A stretch of DNA of 34,591 nt from Candidatus Amunia macphersoniae (GTDB lineage Bacteria > Chloroflexota > Dormibacteria > Aeolococcales > Aeolococcaceae): positions 1 to 34,591 of the forward strand of contig JAEKNN010000072.1 in NCBI GenBank assembly GCA_016464795.1, read 5' to 3'. How positions within the stretch are numbered: position 1 is the first letter of the stretch; the number at the start of each line of letters is the position of its first letter. The notes under the pieces are model-generated. The model was given only the letters and a program-made list of their open reading frames with translations. It was not told the origin of the DNA and did not search any database. Positions 24,478 to 33,613 of the stretch are shown here, piece after piece. The position numbers and the translations under genes were made by a program.

Positions 24478-25781
24478 GGCTGGACGAGCCTAGCGCGCAG
24501 CACATCGCCTTCGAGGCCGGTGAGCTCCACCAGCGAATCGCATCCAGGTCGTGTAGCCGGGGCGAGGTCGGTGACAACCTCCAGGTACGTCGCGGTCAGC
24601 CCGTGGGCGGTGCCGTCCTGGGCCCGATCCCACACCACGCGGTCGCGACGACCCACGGCGCGCAGCCGCCGAGCGTGACCGCTGGCCGAGGCGGCGCGAC
24701 GCACCTCGCGGTTGCGGGTGCGCGCCACCCGATCGTCGACCCGCACTGACAGCTCGGAGGCCGCGGTGCCTGGCCGCGGTGAGTACCGGAACGCGTGCAC
24801 CGCGAGCATCTGGGTGTCCTCGATCAGCCTGATGGTGTCGGCGTGATCGCTGGTGCTCTCCCCCGGAAACGCCACCATTACGTCGGTGGTGAACTCGGTG
24901 TCCGGGTCGAGGGCACGCAACTCGGCGCACACCCGCACGTACTGGGCGCGCCGGTAGCCGCGGTGCATGGCGCGCAGCACAGTGTCGCTCCCGCTCTGCA
25001 GTGGCATGTGCCAGTGAGAGCACAGCTGCGGGTGGGCATTGAGGGCGATCAACTCCGCGCTGATGTCGTTGGTGTTGACGCTGCTGAGGCGGATCCGCGT
25101 CCCCTCGCCGACGGTATCAAGCAGCGTCGCCAGCAGCTGCGCCAGCGTGGTTGCCTGGTCGCGGCCGTACGACCCGAGGTCAACCCCGGTGAGGACCACC
25201 TCGGCGTGCCCGGCCTCGGCGGCCTCCAGGACGCGCTCGACGACGGCCGCCGGCGGGATCGAGCGGGCCGCGCCCCGCGCCTGCCAGACCGAGCAGTACG
25301 TGCAGCGGTGGTTGCAGCCGTCCTGAATCTTGACGAAAGCACGACTGCGCGACGGCGGCGTGGTCGGCCTGGCTGTCAACGCCGCGCGGGATGCGCCGAT
25401 GCTCAACACGTGCTGGGCGATGCCGTCCTTCTCCCCGTTGCTGAACACCGAGTCGACGCCCGGGTGCGGCAGCCGCCGGCCGTCTCCGTCGACGCGCAGG
25501 TAGACGCTCGGGTTGCCGTCGACGCTGCAGCCGGTCAGCACCAGGTGCGCGCCCGAGTCCTCGCGCCGGAGCCGATGCAGGCGCTGCCGGGTGGTGGCGT
25601 CAGCCTGCAGCGTCACCGTGCACGAGTTGAGAATGCGCACATCCGCGGGTTGATCGTCGGGCACCACCTCGCAGCCGGCGGCGGCGAGAATGCCGGCGAG
25701 GTCGGCCATCTCGGCATAGTTCACCTTGCAGCCCAGCGCGGTGACAGCGACGCGCAGCGGCGGCCCAGCCTGCCCTCTCAC
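24474..25781 (-). CDS. mtaB: tRNA t6A37 methylthiotransferase MtaB
   Basis: A 435-residue radical SAM methylthiotransferase of the MiaB/MtaB group, installing the 2-methylthio group on t6A37 of tRNA. Cluster-one cysteines are C18 (ALGCKVN), C54 (NSCTV) and C85 (TGCS). The radical SAM cluster is C156-x3-C160-x2-C163 (CNHRCTYC). FPGEST is a family block, and a C-terminal TRAM-like beta domain follows. The GCKVN motif points to MtaB rather than MiaB or RimO. GTG 25781 overlaps the rsmE stop (GTGA); the longer frame upstream is rsmE shadow. Position next to rsmE matches the widespread rsmE-mtaB pairing. Confidence 0.92.
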   Translation of the reverse strand: MRGQAGPPLRVAVTALGCKVNYAEMADLAGILAAAGCEVVPDDQPADVRILNSCTVTLQADATTRQRLHRLRREDSGAHLVLTGCSVDGNPSVYLRVDGDGRRLPHPGVDSVFSNGEKDGIAQHVLSIGASRAALTARPTTPPSRSRAFVKIQDGCNHRCTYCSVWQARGAARSIPPAAVVERVLEAAEAGHAEVVLTGVDLGSYGRDQATTLAQLLATLLDTVGEGTRIRLSSVNTNDISAELIALNAHPQLCSHWHMPLQSGSDTVLRAMHRGYRRAQYVRVCAELRALDPDTEFTTDVMVAFPGESTSDHADTIRLIEDTQMLAVHAFRYSPRPGTAASELSVRVDDRVARTRNREVRRAASASGHARRLRAVGRRDRVVWDRAQDGTAHGLTATYLEVVTDLAPATRPGCDSLVELTGLEGDVLRARLVQP

Positions 25782-26539
25782 GTCAGAGGTGGCTCGGTTG
25801 CCAGGGGTGTTGCCAGGTCTCCGGAGCGGCCGAGCAGGAGCGCGCAGGCGATGGCGCCCGCGTAGCGAGTGCGCAGCACTCGCGCACCGATGTGCACAGC
25901 CTCGGTCCCATTGGCGCGCAAGATGTCCAGGTCGCGAGTGCCCAAGCCTCCCTCCGGTCCGATGCACAGCGTCAGCGGCCGCTCGGCGTCCACACTGAGG
26001 TCCACGATGGACGGTTCTCCGTCAAACGTGCACGAGATCAATCGCGAGCCGCTGCCCACGGCGACCAGTGCGTCGTCGAGGGTCGTCGGTGAGTGCACTC
26101 GGGGAATCATGCCTCGACCGGCCAGTTGCGCTGACTCGGCCGCCACCGCCTGCCAGCGGCGCAGGCGCGGCGGGATGCGGTCCTCACCGGGGCGGCTGAC
26201 CACTCGCTCGGTGATCACCGGGCGTATCTCCGTGGCACCGGCCTGCACCAGCGCGTCGATGCAGTCCTCCATCCGCTCGCGCGGCAATGCCTGGAGGACG
26301 GTGATGCGCAGGCGGGGCTCGCCGGTGGCCTCGCGGCTCCAGGTGACCTCACCCTCCACTCGGTCGGCTTCGACGCGGGTCAGGGACAGGCCGTGCTCGC
26401 GTCCCGCGCCATCGACCGCCACCAACGTGTCGCCGGCACGCATGCGCAACGAGCGCGCGATGTGACTTGCCACCAGCCCTTCGATGACCGCCTCCGAGCC
26501 CGCGAAGATCTCACCGTCGACAAAGAAGCGCTCCGGCAT
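25778..26539 (-). CDS. rsmE: 16S rRNA m3U1498 methyltransferase RsmE
   Basis: A 253-residue SPOUT methyltransferase that N3-methylates U1498 of 16S rRNA using SAM. N-terminal PUA-like domain is followed by the trefoil-knot motifs IGPEGGLG and a C-terminal block with GARVLRTRYAGAIA. A conserved RSEQSGR-like site appears as AAESAQLAGRG. The ATG at 26539 gives the usual MPERFFV start; ATG 26560 would add seven residues. A TACAAC six bases before 26539 may be a weak -10. It heads a minus-strand operon with mtaB and HIT, joined by overlaps. Confidence 0.93.
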   Translation of the reverse strand: MPERFFVDGEIFAGSEAVIEGLVASHIARSLRMRAGDTLVAVDGAGREHGLSLTRVEADRVEGEVTWSREATGEPRLRITVLQALPRERMEDCIDALVQAGATEIRPVITERVVSRPGEDRIPPRLRRWQAVAAESAQLAGRGMIPRVHSPTTLDDALVAVGSGSRLISCTFDGEPSIVDLSVDAERPLTLCIGPEGGLGTRDLDILRANGTEAVHIGARVLRTRYAGAIACALLLGRSGDLATPLATEPPLT

Positions 26540-26593
26540 GGCCGGGTTGTACCACGGCATGGCGGCGATCTCGGCGGTTGATGGGGTGGGCGG

Positions 26594-26599
26594 TAGCAT
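26594..26599 (+). promoter_or_regulatory. -10 element for the alpha/beta hydrolase
   Basis: TAGCAT precedes ATG 26610 by ten bases, implying a leader of only a few bases. It lies in the 70-base gap shared with the divergent rsmE start. Confidence 0.45.
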
Positions 26600-26609
26600 C
26601 ACCCAGCGC

Positions 26610-27431
26610 ATGTCCGACGTCCGTGTCCCCGCCCCCGACGGTGCCCAGCTGGCGGTCACCGTCGAGGGTCACGGACCATCGCTGCTGCTGATCCCCGGAT
26701 TGGGCGCAACACGCGTGGTCTTCGCACCGCTGATACCCCTGCTCACCGCCCACTGTCGGGTGGCTGTGTACGACCAGCGCGGCATCGGAGAGTCCGATGT
26801 CACGCCGGGCCCGTACAGCACCCCGCAGCTCGGGGCTGACGCTGTGGCGGTGCTCGACGGGGCGGGCATCGCTGCGAGCGCTGCGTTGGGAGCCTCTTTC
26901 GGCGGGATGGTCGCCCAGGAGCTCGCCATCGCTCACCCGCAGAGGCTGACCGCCCTGGTGCTCGCCGCCACCGGACCGGGCCGCATCCATCTTGCCGAGC
27001 AGCCAACTGAGGCAGCGTCAGAGGCGCTCCTGGGCAAGGGCGCCCGCAGTCCCGAGGAGGCGTATCGCATGGCCTGCACGGTGCTGTACTCGCGGCAGTT
27101 CCAGGGGGCGCACCCCGAGTTCATCGACCAGCAGATTCGTGACCGTGCGCGCCGGCCGATCGACGGCCGCGCCTTCAAGGCCCAGCTGGCCGCGTCGCGG
27201 GCCCACGACGCGTGGGAGGGCCTGGCCTCCATCACCGTCCCAACTCTGGTCATGCACGGCAGCGAGGACGCAGTCATGCCCCTGGCCAACGCGCAGCTGC
27301 TCGCCCGGCGCATCCCCGGCGCCGAGCTGGTGGTGTTCAGCGGCGCTGGACATCTGTTCTTCCACGAAGAGCCCGAGCGAACCGCTGTGGTGGTTGGCGA
27401 GTTCGTCAGCGGACACGCCGCCTCGGGCTGA
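26610..27431 (+). CDS. Alpha/beta hydrolase
   Basis: A 273-residue alpha/beta-hydrolase fold protein. The oxyanion region IPGLGATR, the YDQRGIGESD block and the nucleophile elbow GASFGG are present. The acid residue lies in HGSEDAVMP and the catalytic His in GAGHLFFHE. It could be an esterase, lactonase or C-C hydrolase; the sequence does not decide between them. No signal peptide is seen, so it acts in the cytoplasm. ATG 26610 starts the conserved part; the frame upstream has no support. The gene converges on rny with ten bases between. Confidence 0.9.
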   Translation: MSDVRVPAPDGAQLAVTVEGHGPSLLLIPGLGATRVVFAPLIPLLTAHCRVAVYDQRGIGESDVTPGPYSTPQLGADAVAVLDGAGIAASAALGASFGGMVAQELAIAHPQRLTALVLAATGPGRIHLAEQPTEAASEALLGKGARSPEEAYRMACTVLYSRQFQGAHPEFIDQQIRDRARRPIDGRAFKAQLAASRAHDAWEGLASITVPTLVMHGSEDAVMPLANAQLLARRIPGAELVVFSGAGHLFFHEEPERTAVVVGEFVSGHAASG

Positions 27432-27441
27432 TCGTCCTCCG

Positions 27442-29106
27442 CTAGATCTGGTCGGATCCGTTGATCCCGCTCGGCTCTGGTTCGGTCGCCTCCGGCTGGG
27501 GCGTCTCGGCGGTGCCATTGGGAATGGCCTCCTGATCGTCGCCGTTTCCCGCCCGCCGACGGTTGGCCGCCTGCACTGCCGCGATCTGTGCGGGGGCCGT
27601 CGCCGTGGCGGTGGTCTCGCGGATGACGGTGACCTTGATCATTCCCGGGTACTGCATCTCGGTCTCGATCTCGCGCGCGATCTGCACGCTCAGCTCCGGG
27701 ACCTGGGCGTCCTTGACCTGCTTGGCGCGCACGAAGATGCGCACCTCGCGACCAGCCTGCAGCGGGAAGGCGCGCTCGACGCCGGAGTGCCTGGTGGCGA
27801 TGGTTTGAAGCTGCTCCAGACGGGCCAGGTAGGTGGCCAGGGTGTCACGACGCGCACCCGGTCGCGAGGCGCTGATGGCGTCGGCGCAGATGGTCAACAT
27901 GGCCAGGTCGGTGGTGGGCTCCTCGTCGAAGTGGTGCGCCTTGACCGCGTGGATGATTCCTGGCGGCGCACCGAGAATTCGCAACAGCTCGCCGCCGATG
28001 ATGGCGTGTGATCCCTCGACGTCGTGGTCGACGGACTTGCCGATGTCGTGAAGCATCCCCGCTTCGCGGGCGGTCACCTGGCCCATCCCGAGCTCGGCGG
28101 CGAGCACGCCACAGATGTGACCGGTCTCCTCGCAGTGGAGCAGGGCGTTCTGTCCGTACGAGAACCGGTAGTGCAGCGTGCCCACCAGCTCGGCGAGCTC
28201 GGGGCGGCCGTCCATCTGCATCTCCCACAGGGCTTGTTCGCCGAGCTGGCGCACCGTGCCTGTCAGCGAGCCACGGGTGCGCAGCAGCAGCGGAGGCACG
28301 TCGGCGGCCTGCAGCTTTCGGTCGACGACCTCCAGGGCGGCCTGCCGGGCCACCTCGCGGCCGATCGGATCCATCCCCCGAAGCGTCGCCTGCGCGCGAT
28401 CTTCGTCCACCCCGAGCTCCATGCCGGTGTCGTCGGCGATGACCGACAGCGCGCTGAGAAGCCGCTCGCGGCCGTGGTCGTCGAGGTCCTCGAGTGGCAG
28501 GGGCGCAGCCCGTGGGGCGCCATCGGCGTGCCCGTGCAGCTGGCGCTGCATCACCTCCATGATCAGCGTCCGAGCGGCCGGCTCGACATCCCCGACTCGC
28601 TCGGCAACGGCGGCCTCGACCCGGGCCTGATGCTCGGTCGCCAGTTCGTTGTCGATGCGGTCGAGTACTGTCCGCTCGGCTGTCTGACGGTCGAGGTCAG
28701 CGCTCCGCTCGATTGTGGCACCGATCTCCGCGCGCATCTCGGCGACCGAGGCGATCCGCGCATCGATCTCGTCGCGGCGCTTCTTGTGCAGATGGCGACG
28801 GTCGTCGAACATCGCCCGACGATCGCGATGGGTGCGCTCGCGCTCCTCGAGCAGCCCGTCGCTGGCCTCGACCGCCTGGGTTCGAGCCAGGACCTCCTCG
28901 CGTACCGTCTCGCGGACGGCCAGCGCCTGGTTGCGTGCTTGGGCGATGGCGCCGTCCGCCTCGGCGCGGGCGCGTGCGGATGTGGCAGGGTCGGCCGGCT
29001 GTGCTCGGGAGGGGCTGGTTGGGTGTGGCAGCCGGGACGCTCTGACGAGTGCCGCCGCCCCAGCGCCGGCGACGAGCACGATGGCGACGACAAGGATCAC
29101 GATCAC
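27442..29106 (-). CDS. rny: Ribonuclease Y with divergent KH region
   Basis: A 554-residue membrane-anchored endoribonuclease. An N-terminal helix (1-22) is followed by a long charged coiled coil (about 42-170). The KH-position domain (about 200-265) keeps its C-terminal part (MDPIGREVARQAA), but the GxxG loop normally seen as IGREGRN is replaced by DDHGRERLL. The HD domain is normal: HCEETGH (324-330), LHDIGKSVDHD (352-362), AHHFDEE and ADAISASRPGARR. The C-terminal YPGMIKVTVIRE block and a Pro/Glu-rich tail end the protein. It initiates mRNA decay. GTG 29106 follows a TACACT box by six bases. Confidence 0.93.
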   Translation of the reverse strand: MIVILVVAIVLVAGAGAAALVRASRLPHPTSPSRAQPADPATSARARAEADGAIAQARNQALAVRETVREEVLARTQAVEASDGLLEERERTHRDRRAMFDDRRHLHKKRRDEIDARIASVAEMRAEIGATIERSADLDRQTAERTVLDRIDNELATEHQARVEAAVAERVGDVEPAARTLIMEVMQRQLHGHADGAPRAAPLPLEDLDDHGRERLLSALSVIADDTGMELGVDEDRAQATLRGMDPIGREVARQAALEVVDRKLQAADVPPLLLRTRGSLTGTVRQLGEQALWEMQMDGRPELAELVGTLHYRFSYGQNALLHCEETGHICGVLAAELGMGQVTAREAGMLHDIGKSVDHDVEGSHAIIGGELLRILGAPPGIIHAVKAHHFDEEPTTDLAMLTICADAISASRPGARRDTLATYLARLEQLQTIATRHSGVERAFPLQAGREVRIFVRAKQVKDAQVPELSVQIAREIETEMQYPGMIKVTVIRETTATATAPAQIAAVQAANRRRAGNGDDQEAIPNGTAETPQPEATEPEPSGINGSDQI

Positions 29107-29112
29107 GCGCCG

Positions 29113-29118
29113 AGTGTA
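29113..29118 (-). promoter_or_regulatory. -10 element for rny (leaderless)
   Basis: TACACT on the minus strand, then six bases, then GTG 29106. The spacing fits transcription starting on the first codon and fixes the start well downstream of the longest open frame. Confidence 0.55.
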
Positions 29119-29127
29119 GGCGGCAGG

Positions 29128-29151
29128 CCTCCGATCATCCGATCCAGGAGG
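29128..29151 (-). terminator. Hairpin between lysR and rny
   Basis: CCTCC and GATC pair with GATC and GGAGG across a four-base loop, with a two-base bulge. It starts one base after the LysR stop and has no U-run. It may end the regulator's transcript before the rny promoter. Confidence 0.35.
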
Positions 29152-29152
29152 T

Positions 29153-30067
29153 TCAACCGCCCGGCGGGGGGTCGAAGGGATCGCCCACGTCGGACACCAG
29201 GTCGCGGGAGAAGAGCAGGGCCGCCGGCGGCAGGGTGCGCCGCCGGTCCCACACCAGCGCCATGGTTCGCGCGATGGGAGGGTCACGAAGCGGGATCACC
29301 GTCACCTGGGCCGAGGGCGCCGGCAGAGGCATCGGCATCAGCGTGATCCCGAGACCGGCCTCGACCAGTCCCTGCACGATGCTGAAGTCATCACCCTCAT
29401 ACGCCACCTTGGTGGTCAGGCCCTGAGACGCGAAGGCGTCGTCGATGACCTTGCGCATCCCGCTTCGCGACCGCGGCAGGATCAGAGGCTCGTCAGCGAG
29501 ATCGGTCAGCGCCACGGATGTCCGCCCGGTCAGGCGATGACCGAGCGGCACCACAACGGCCACACGTTCGCGGAAGAGGGGCACGGTCTCGAGCTCCGGC
29601 GTGTTCGAGGGCGGGGGCCCGAGTATCCCCACGTCGAAGTCGCCGGCGAGGACGCCGGTGGCCACCTCGGCGGTACTGCCCTCCTCGAGCGAGAAGCGCA
29701 CCCCCGGGTGGGCGCGCAGGAATCGCGCCAACCGTTCAGGTAGCCAGCGGGCGCCGACTGTATGCAGGAAGCCCACTCGCACCTCGCCGGACTCCGCCGA
29801 GACCGCCCCCTGGGCGTCAGCCACAGCCTCCCGGATGTCGGCGAGGAGACGTTCGGCGCGACCGACGAATCGTTTCCCCGCCTGGGTGAGCCGGATGGAG
29901 CGGCCAACTCGCTCAAAGAGGGCGACGCCGATCTCCTGCTCCAGCCGGGCAACCTTGCGGCTGACCGTCGACGGGTCCGTCTGCAGGGTGTCCGACGCCC
30001 TGCCCAGATGCTCCACGCGAGCCACCTCGATGAACGTGCGGAGGGTGTCGGCATTGATGCGATCCAT
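29153..30067 (-). CDS. LysR-family transcriptional regulator
   Basis: A 304-residue LTTR. The N-terminal winged helix-turn-helix (about 4-62) includes LRTFIEVARVEHLGRASDTL, DPSTVSRKVARLE and the GRSIRLTQAGKRF wing. A periplasmic-binding-protein-like effector domain follows (about 90-290). Start ATG 30067 gives the usual short N-terminus; the frame upstream is unsupported. The adjacent genes (rny downstream, an unknown ORF divergent) do not reveal a metabolic target. LTTRs usually act on a divergent gene, here the 142-residue protein at 30194. Confidence 0.92.
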   Translation of the reverse strand: MDRINADTLRTFIEVARVEHLGRASDTLQTDPSTVSRKVARLEQEIGVALFERVGRSIRLTQAGKRFVGRAERLLADIREAVADAQGAVSAESGEVRVGFLHTVGARWLPERLARFLRAHPGVRFSLEEGSTAEVATGVLAGDFDVGILGPPPSNTPELETVPLFRERVAVVVPLGHRLTGRTSVALTDLADEPLILPRSRSGMRKVIDDAFASQGLTTKVAYEGDDFSIVQGLVEAGLGITLMPMPLPAPSAQVTVIPLRDPPIARTMALVWDRRRTLPPAALLFSRDLVSDVGDPFDPPPGG

Positions 30068-30193
30068 GCAACAATCTGACCCGAAGCGCGCTATTGATGT
30101 CAATGGCCGGCGCAGATAGGGTTGATCCACAGGTGACCCGAAGCTGCGTCAGGCCCGGCCCAGCCTTTGCGCGCCCAACCAAGGAGATGTGAT

Positions 30194-30622
30194 TTGTTGA
30201 TTGAGAACGCGACTCAGGAGGTGCATGACGCACGCAAGCGTCATCACCGGGAGATGGTCGATCGTACCCGTCTGCGCCGGCTCGTCGAGCGTGTAGACGA
30301 GGTCATTAGTGCCTGCGAGGAGATTCACCTGCAGAGCATCAAGGAGACCCCAGCCGACCTCAAGGCTCGTGCTGAGGACGTCTTTGCGTTCGCGCGCAGC
30401 GCGGTGTCGAAGACCAGGGATCGCGAGGCACTTGCGGTGGTCGAGGAGGCCATCGGCCGGCGCCAGGTCAAGATCACCGAGATCATGGACATCCTCTGGA
30501 CCATCCAGGAGATCGTCTTCGACCTGATGCTGCCGTGGCGGACGGAGCTCCCTGAGGACGTCGAGCCGGAGGGGCCGGTGACTGGCGCTCCGGATTGGAG
30601 GCGCTGGACGGCCGTCGCCTGA
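30194..30622 (+). CDS. Hypothetical helical cytoplasmic protein
   Basis: A 142-residue protein of unknown family. AAGGAG at 30181-30186 is seven bases before TTG 30194, so TTG is taken as start, with a second TTG at 30197. No ATG or GTG fits. The product is mainly charged helices, including HHREMVDRTRLRRLVERVDEV and a central segment with AFARSAVSKTRDREALAVVEEA. Two hydrophobic patches (IMDILWTIQEIVFDLMLPW) are too short or polar for a confident membrane helix. It is divergent from the LysR gene with a 126-base gap and may be its target. Confidence 0.6.
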   Translation: MLIENATQEVHDARKRHHREMVDRTRLRRLVERVDEVISACEEIHLQSIKETPADLKARAEDVFAFARSAVSKTRDREALAVVEEAIGRRQVKITEIMDILWTIQEIVFDLMLPWRTELPEDVEPEGPVTGAPDWRRWTAVA

Positions 30623-30649
30623 TCTCGGCCGCCTGTCAAGGGCGGGCAG

Positions 30650-33496
30650 TCAGGCCTCCGCGCCTCTGCCCTCGTCGCACACGGTGCGGTACTCGCATCC
30701 GGGGCATTGCCATGCGGACGGCCGCGGCGGGAAGTCACCGTCGCGCCACGCAACCGCCAGGTCGCGGGTGGTGACCGAGAGGTGCTTGTACGAGGTGTCG
30801 AGCTGCTGGCGCGTGAACTCCACTCGGGTGACCTCGGCGGTCTGCAGATGATGCAACTCAACCGCCACGTCGTCGGTGCGCTGGCGTCGTGACAGGGCGA
30901 CAGCGTAGGCCCGGACCTGAAGGTCCTTGCGTAGCTGTTCCTCGTTTCGCGGCGGTCCCGTCTTGTAGTCGACAACAGTCACCGCGCCGTCGGGTGCGAC
31001 ATCGAGCCGGTCCCAGCGACCGTGAAGGTCGGCGTGGTCGAGGCCGAGGCTGAAGTTCTCCTCCACGGCCTCGATCGAGGCCGCGTTCCATGCCGATCCG
31101 GCAGCGTAGCGGCGCAACTGCTGTTCGCCGAGCTCACGCAGCTCCGGGTTGCTTCCCTTGGGCCCTCGGGCGGCCGCCCAGGCCTCAGTCCAGAGGGCAG
31201 CGACCGCGTCGACTGTCATCGACTCGCCGGCGAGGCGCCGCATCGCCGCGTTCTGGAGCACTGTGTGGATCAGGGTGCCGTACCAGCTCTGCAGCGTATC
31301 CCGCACCGGCATGTGATAACGGCGCCGGTACTCGAACCGACGGGGGCATTGCCTGAAGACCCGTACGTCCGACACCCCCAGGGACAGCCGATGGGCTGAC
31401 GTCCGACCGGTGGCGCGCGGCGGACGCGGGCGCAGTGGTGCGGACACCGGAACCTCGCGGTGGCGCGCCTCACCGTTGACGCAGAGCGGGGCCAGAAAGG
31501 GCGACGGGTTCTCGTCCTTGAAGCTGCGTGGGTAGCGCTTGGCGCGCGTCAGGACGACCCGATCGCGTGCCCGCGTGAGGGCCACGTAGAAGAGCCGCCG
31601 CTCCTCATCGATGACCGCGTCCCCTGGCGGGGGCAGCTCAGGCACCAGCGCCCCGGGAAGGGTGAGCGTCGACGTGGAGACGCCTCCGCGACCCGGCCAG
31701 CGCGCCTCGACGCAACCGGAGACGACCACCACCGGCCATTCCAAGCCCTTGGCGGAGTGGGCAGTGAGCAGGGTGACCCCGTCCTCGACGGTCTCGACAG
31801 CGGCTATCTCGTCCGCGTGGCGACTGCTGCGAAGCACGTCGAGATACCGCAGGGCGGTGACCAGGCGCCGGTCATCGCTCCAGTCGGCGAACGCCTCCAA
31901 CAACTCGCCGAACTTGTTGAGGTTGGCCCCGGTCTGCATGCGCGCCAGGTCAGGCTGAAGATCGAGCATGCCGAGAAAGTCGCTCTGCTCCAGGGCCACA
32001 TAGAAGATCTCGCGCACGTCCTCACGGGCGCTGATCGCGTGCAGCGCTGCCACGTCGCCAATGCACCGTGCGGCTGCGCTGGTGTCGTGGCTGTCCAATC
32101 CGCAGGCGTCGAGCTCACCGCGCACCTCCAGCAGCGGGGCGTCATGATCGCCGCACCACCGCACCAGCGCGAGTCGACCACGATTGCTGACCTTCCATGC
32201 GGGCATCTGCAGGCAGCGCAGCATCGCCTGCGAGTCGTGGGGGTCGGCCGCCGCGCTGAGCAGCGCCAGAAAGTCCTTGATCTCCGGTTGTGTGAAGAAC
32301 CCTCGGCCGCCGTGCACCTGGTAGGGCACGCCGACCTCGCGCAGCGCTCCGATGGCGGCGCGCATGTCAGCGTGACGGCGGAACAGCCAGGCGATGCCAC
32401 CCGCACTCACCCCAGCCTCGATGAGCAGACGGCACTCCGAGGCCACACCGAGCACCTCACTGCGCTCGTCTGGAGCCTCCCACAACTCCACCGCGTCACC
32501 GGACCCACGTTCGGCGACCAGCGTCTTGGCAATTCGCGACGTCGCATGGGCGACACCGATGACCTGTTGACCGGCGCTGACGATTGGGGCTGTGCTTCGG
32601 TAGTTGTGGGACAGGATCACCCGGGCGTGCCCGGGGTATGTCCGGGAGAAGCGCTCCAGGTTGGCGAGGCTGGCGCCGCGGAACTTGTAGATGGCCTGGT
32701 CGTCGTCAGCGACGACCAGGATGTTGTGGTGGGCGGCGACCAACGTCTCCACGAGGCGTGCCTGCGCGTAGTTGGTGTCCTGGTACTCGTCGACCATGAC
32801 GTGGCCGATCACCTCGCACACCGCTCGGCGCGGGGCGTCGTGCTCGCGCAGCAATCGTTCGGCATGCAGGATGGTGTCGTCGTGATCGAGCACCGCATGA
32901 CGCAGGTAGCGTTGGTCCAGCGCGGCATAGACGGCGGCGAGATCCTCATGTCGCTCGAGCAACGCGCGCTCGGCGGCGTCCTGGGTCGCCTCCAGCTGCT
33001 GTGCCGCCCACTCCGCGTACCGGGTGGGCGTCACCAGCTCCTGCTTGGCCTTGCCGATCACGTCGAGGATGGAGTCGACGAGGTCGTGCGGACGCAGCGG
33101 ATTCCACAGGGTGCGAGGCTTCAACTCGGCGAGGACTGCCTCCAGGTGCAGCCAGCGCTCGGCCTCGTCAGCGATCCGAAAGGCTGGGGAGATGCCCGCC
33201 AACCATCCCCATTCGCGCACCACCCGACCCGCAAAGGAGTGGTAGTTGCTCAGCGGCGGCTCGCCCACAAAGGGCCCGTGGGCGGCCTCGGCGCGGGAGC
33301 GCATCTCGTCCGCCGCCTTGCGGGTGTAGGTCAGCACCAGTTGATGCGCCGGTGCGACTCCGTGCTCGGCGAGGGCGAGGAAGCGCTCGACCACCACCCG
33401 GGTCTTGCCGCTGCCCGGTCCGGCGAGCACCAGGCAGGGTCCGTCGCGATGGGCGACGGCCGCCTGCTGGTCGGGGTCGAGAGACAGCGTGGGCAT
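30650..33496 (-). CDS. UvrD-type helicase fused to RecB-type nuclease
   Basis: A 948-residue SF1A helicase-nuclease. Walker A GPGSGKT is at 26-32, with LTYTRKAADEM (motif Ia), MVDEYQDTN (Walker B), ADDDQAIYKFRGA (motif III) and LTAHSAKGLEW and YVALTRARDRVVL late motifs. The C-terminal PD-(D/E)xK domain has VVDYKTG near 840 and an AddB-like iron-staple cysteine set: C near 717 (QCPRRFEY) with C931, C934 and C940 (CPGCEYRTVC). This is the layout of AdnA/AdnB or AddA-type break-processing enzymes rather than plain UvrD/PcrA. A partner subunit is not in the window. ATG 33496 has a GAGG site upstream. Confidence 0.9.
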   Translation of the reverse strand: MPTLSLDPDQQAAVAHRDGPCLVLAGPGSGKTRVVVERFLALAEHGVAPAHQLVLTYTRKAADEMRSRAEAAHGPFVGEPPLSNYHSFAGRVVREWGWLAGISPAFRIADEAERWLHLEAVLAELKPRTLWNPLRPHDLVDSILDVIGKAKQELVTPTRYAEWAAQQLEATQDAAERALLERHEDLAAVYAALDQRYLRHAVLDHDDTILHAERLLREHDAPRRAVCEVIGHVMVDEYQDTNYAQARLVETLVAAHHNILVVADDDQAIYKFRGASLANLERFSRTYPGHARVILSHNYRSTAPIVSAGQQVIGVAHATSRIAKTLVAERGSGDAVELWEAPDERSEVLGVASECRLLIEAGVSAGGIAWLFRRHADMRAAIGALREVGVPYQVHGGRGFFTQPEIKDFLALLSAAADPHDSQAMLRCLQMPAWKVSNRGRLALVRWCGDHDAPLLEVRGELDACGLDSHDTSAAARCIGDVAALHAISAREDVREIFYVALEQSDFLGMLDLQPDLARMQTGANLNKFGELLEAFADWSDDRRLVTALRYLDVLRSSRHADEIAAVETVEDGVTLLTAHSAKGLEWPVVVVSGCVEARWPGRGGVSTSTLTLPGALVPELPPPGDAVIDEERRLFYVALTRARDRVVLTRAKRYPRSFKDENPSPFLAPLCVNGEARHREVPVSAPLRPRPPRATGRTSAHRLSLGVSDVRVFRQCPRRFEYRRRYHMPVRDTLQSWYGTLIHTVLQNAAMRRLAGESMTVDAVAALWTEAWAAARGPKGSNPELRELGEQQLRRYAAGSAWNAASIEAVEENFSLGLDHADLHGRWDRLDVAPDGAVTVVDYKTGPPRNEEQLRKDLQVRAYAVALSRRQRTDDVAVELHHLQTAEVTRVEFTRQQLDTSYKHLSVTTRDLAVAWRDGDFPPRPSAWQCPGCEYRTVCDEGRGAEA

Positions 33497-33579
33497 CGGT
33501 TCCTCACGACGAACGCATGTTTGCCCGGGCCCGCAAGCGTACACCCCTGGTGGGCCGCGTCGCACGACGGACGACCGGA

Positions 33580-33585
33580 TACGCT
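33580..33585 (+). promoter_or_regulatory. Possible -10 element upstream of the crotonase gene
   Basis: TACGCT lies 34 bases before a five-codon ORF that leads into the crotonase gene. It would give a leader of about 22 bases, long enough to include the AGAGGA site at 33602-33607. No clear -35 is seen. Confidence 0.4.
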
Positions 33586-33613
33586 GATCCCAACGAAACC
33601 CAGAGGACATCTC

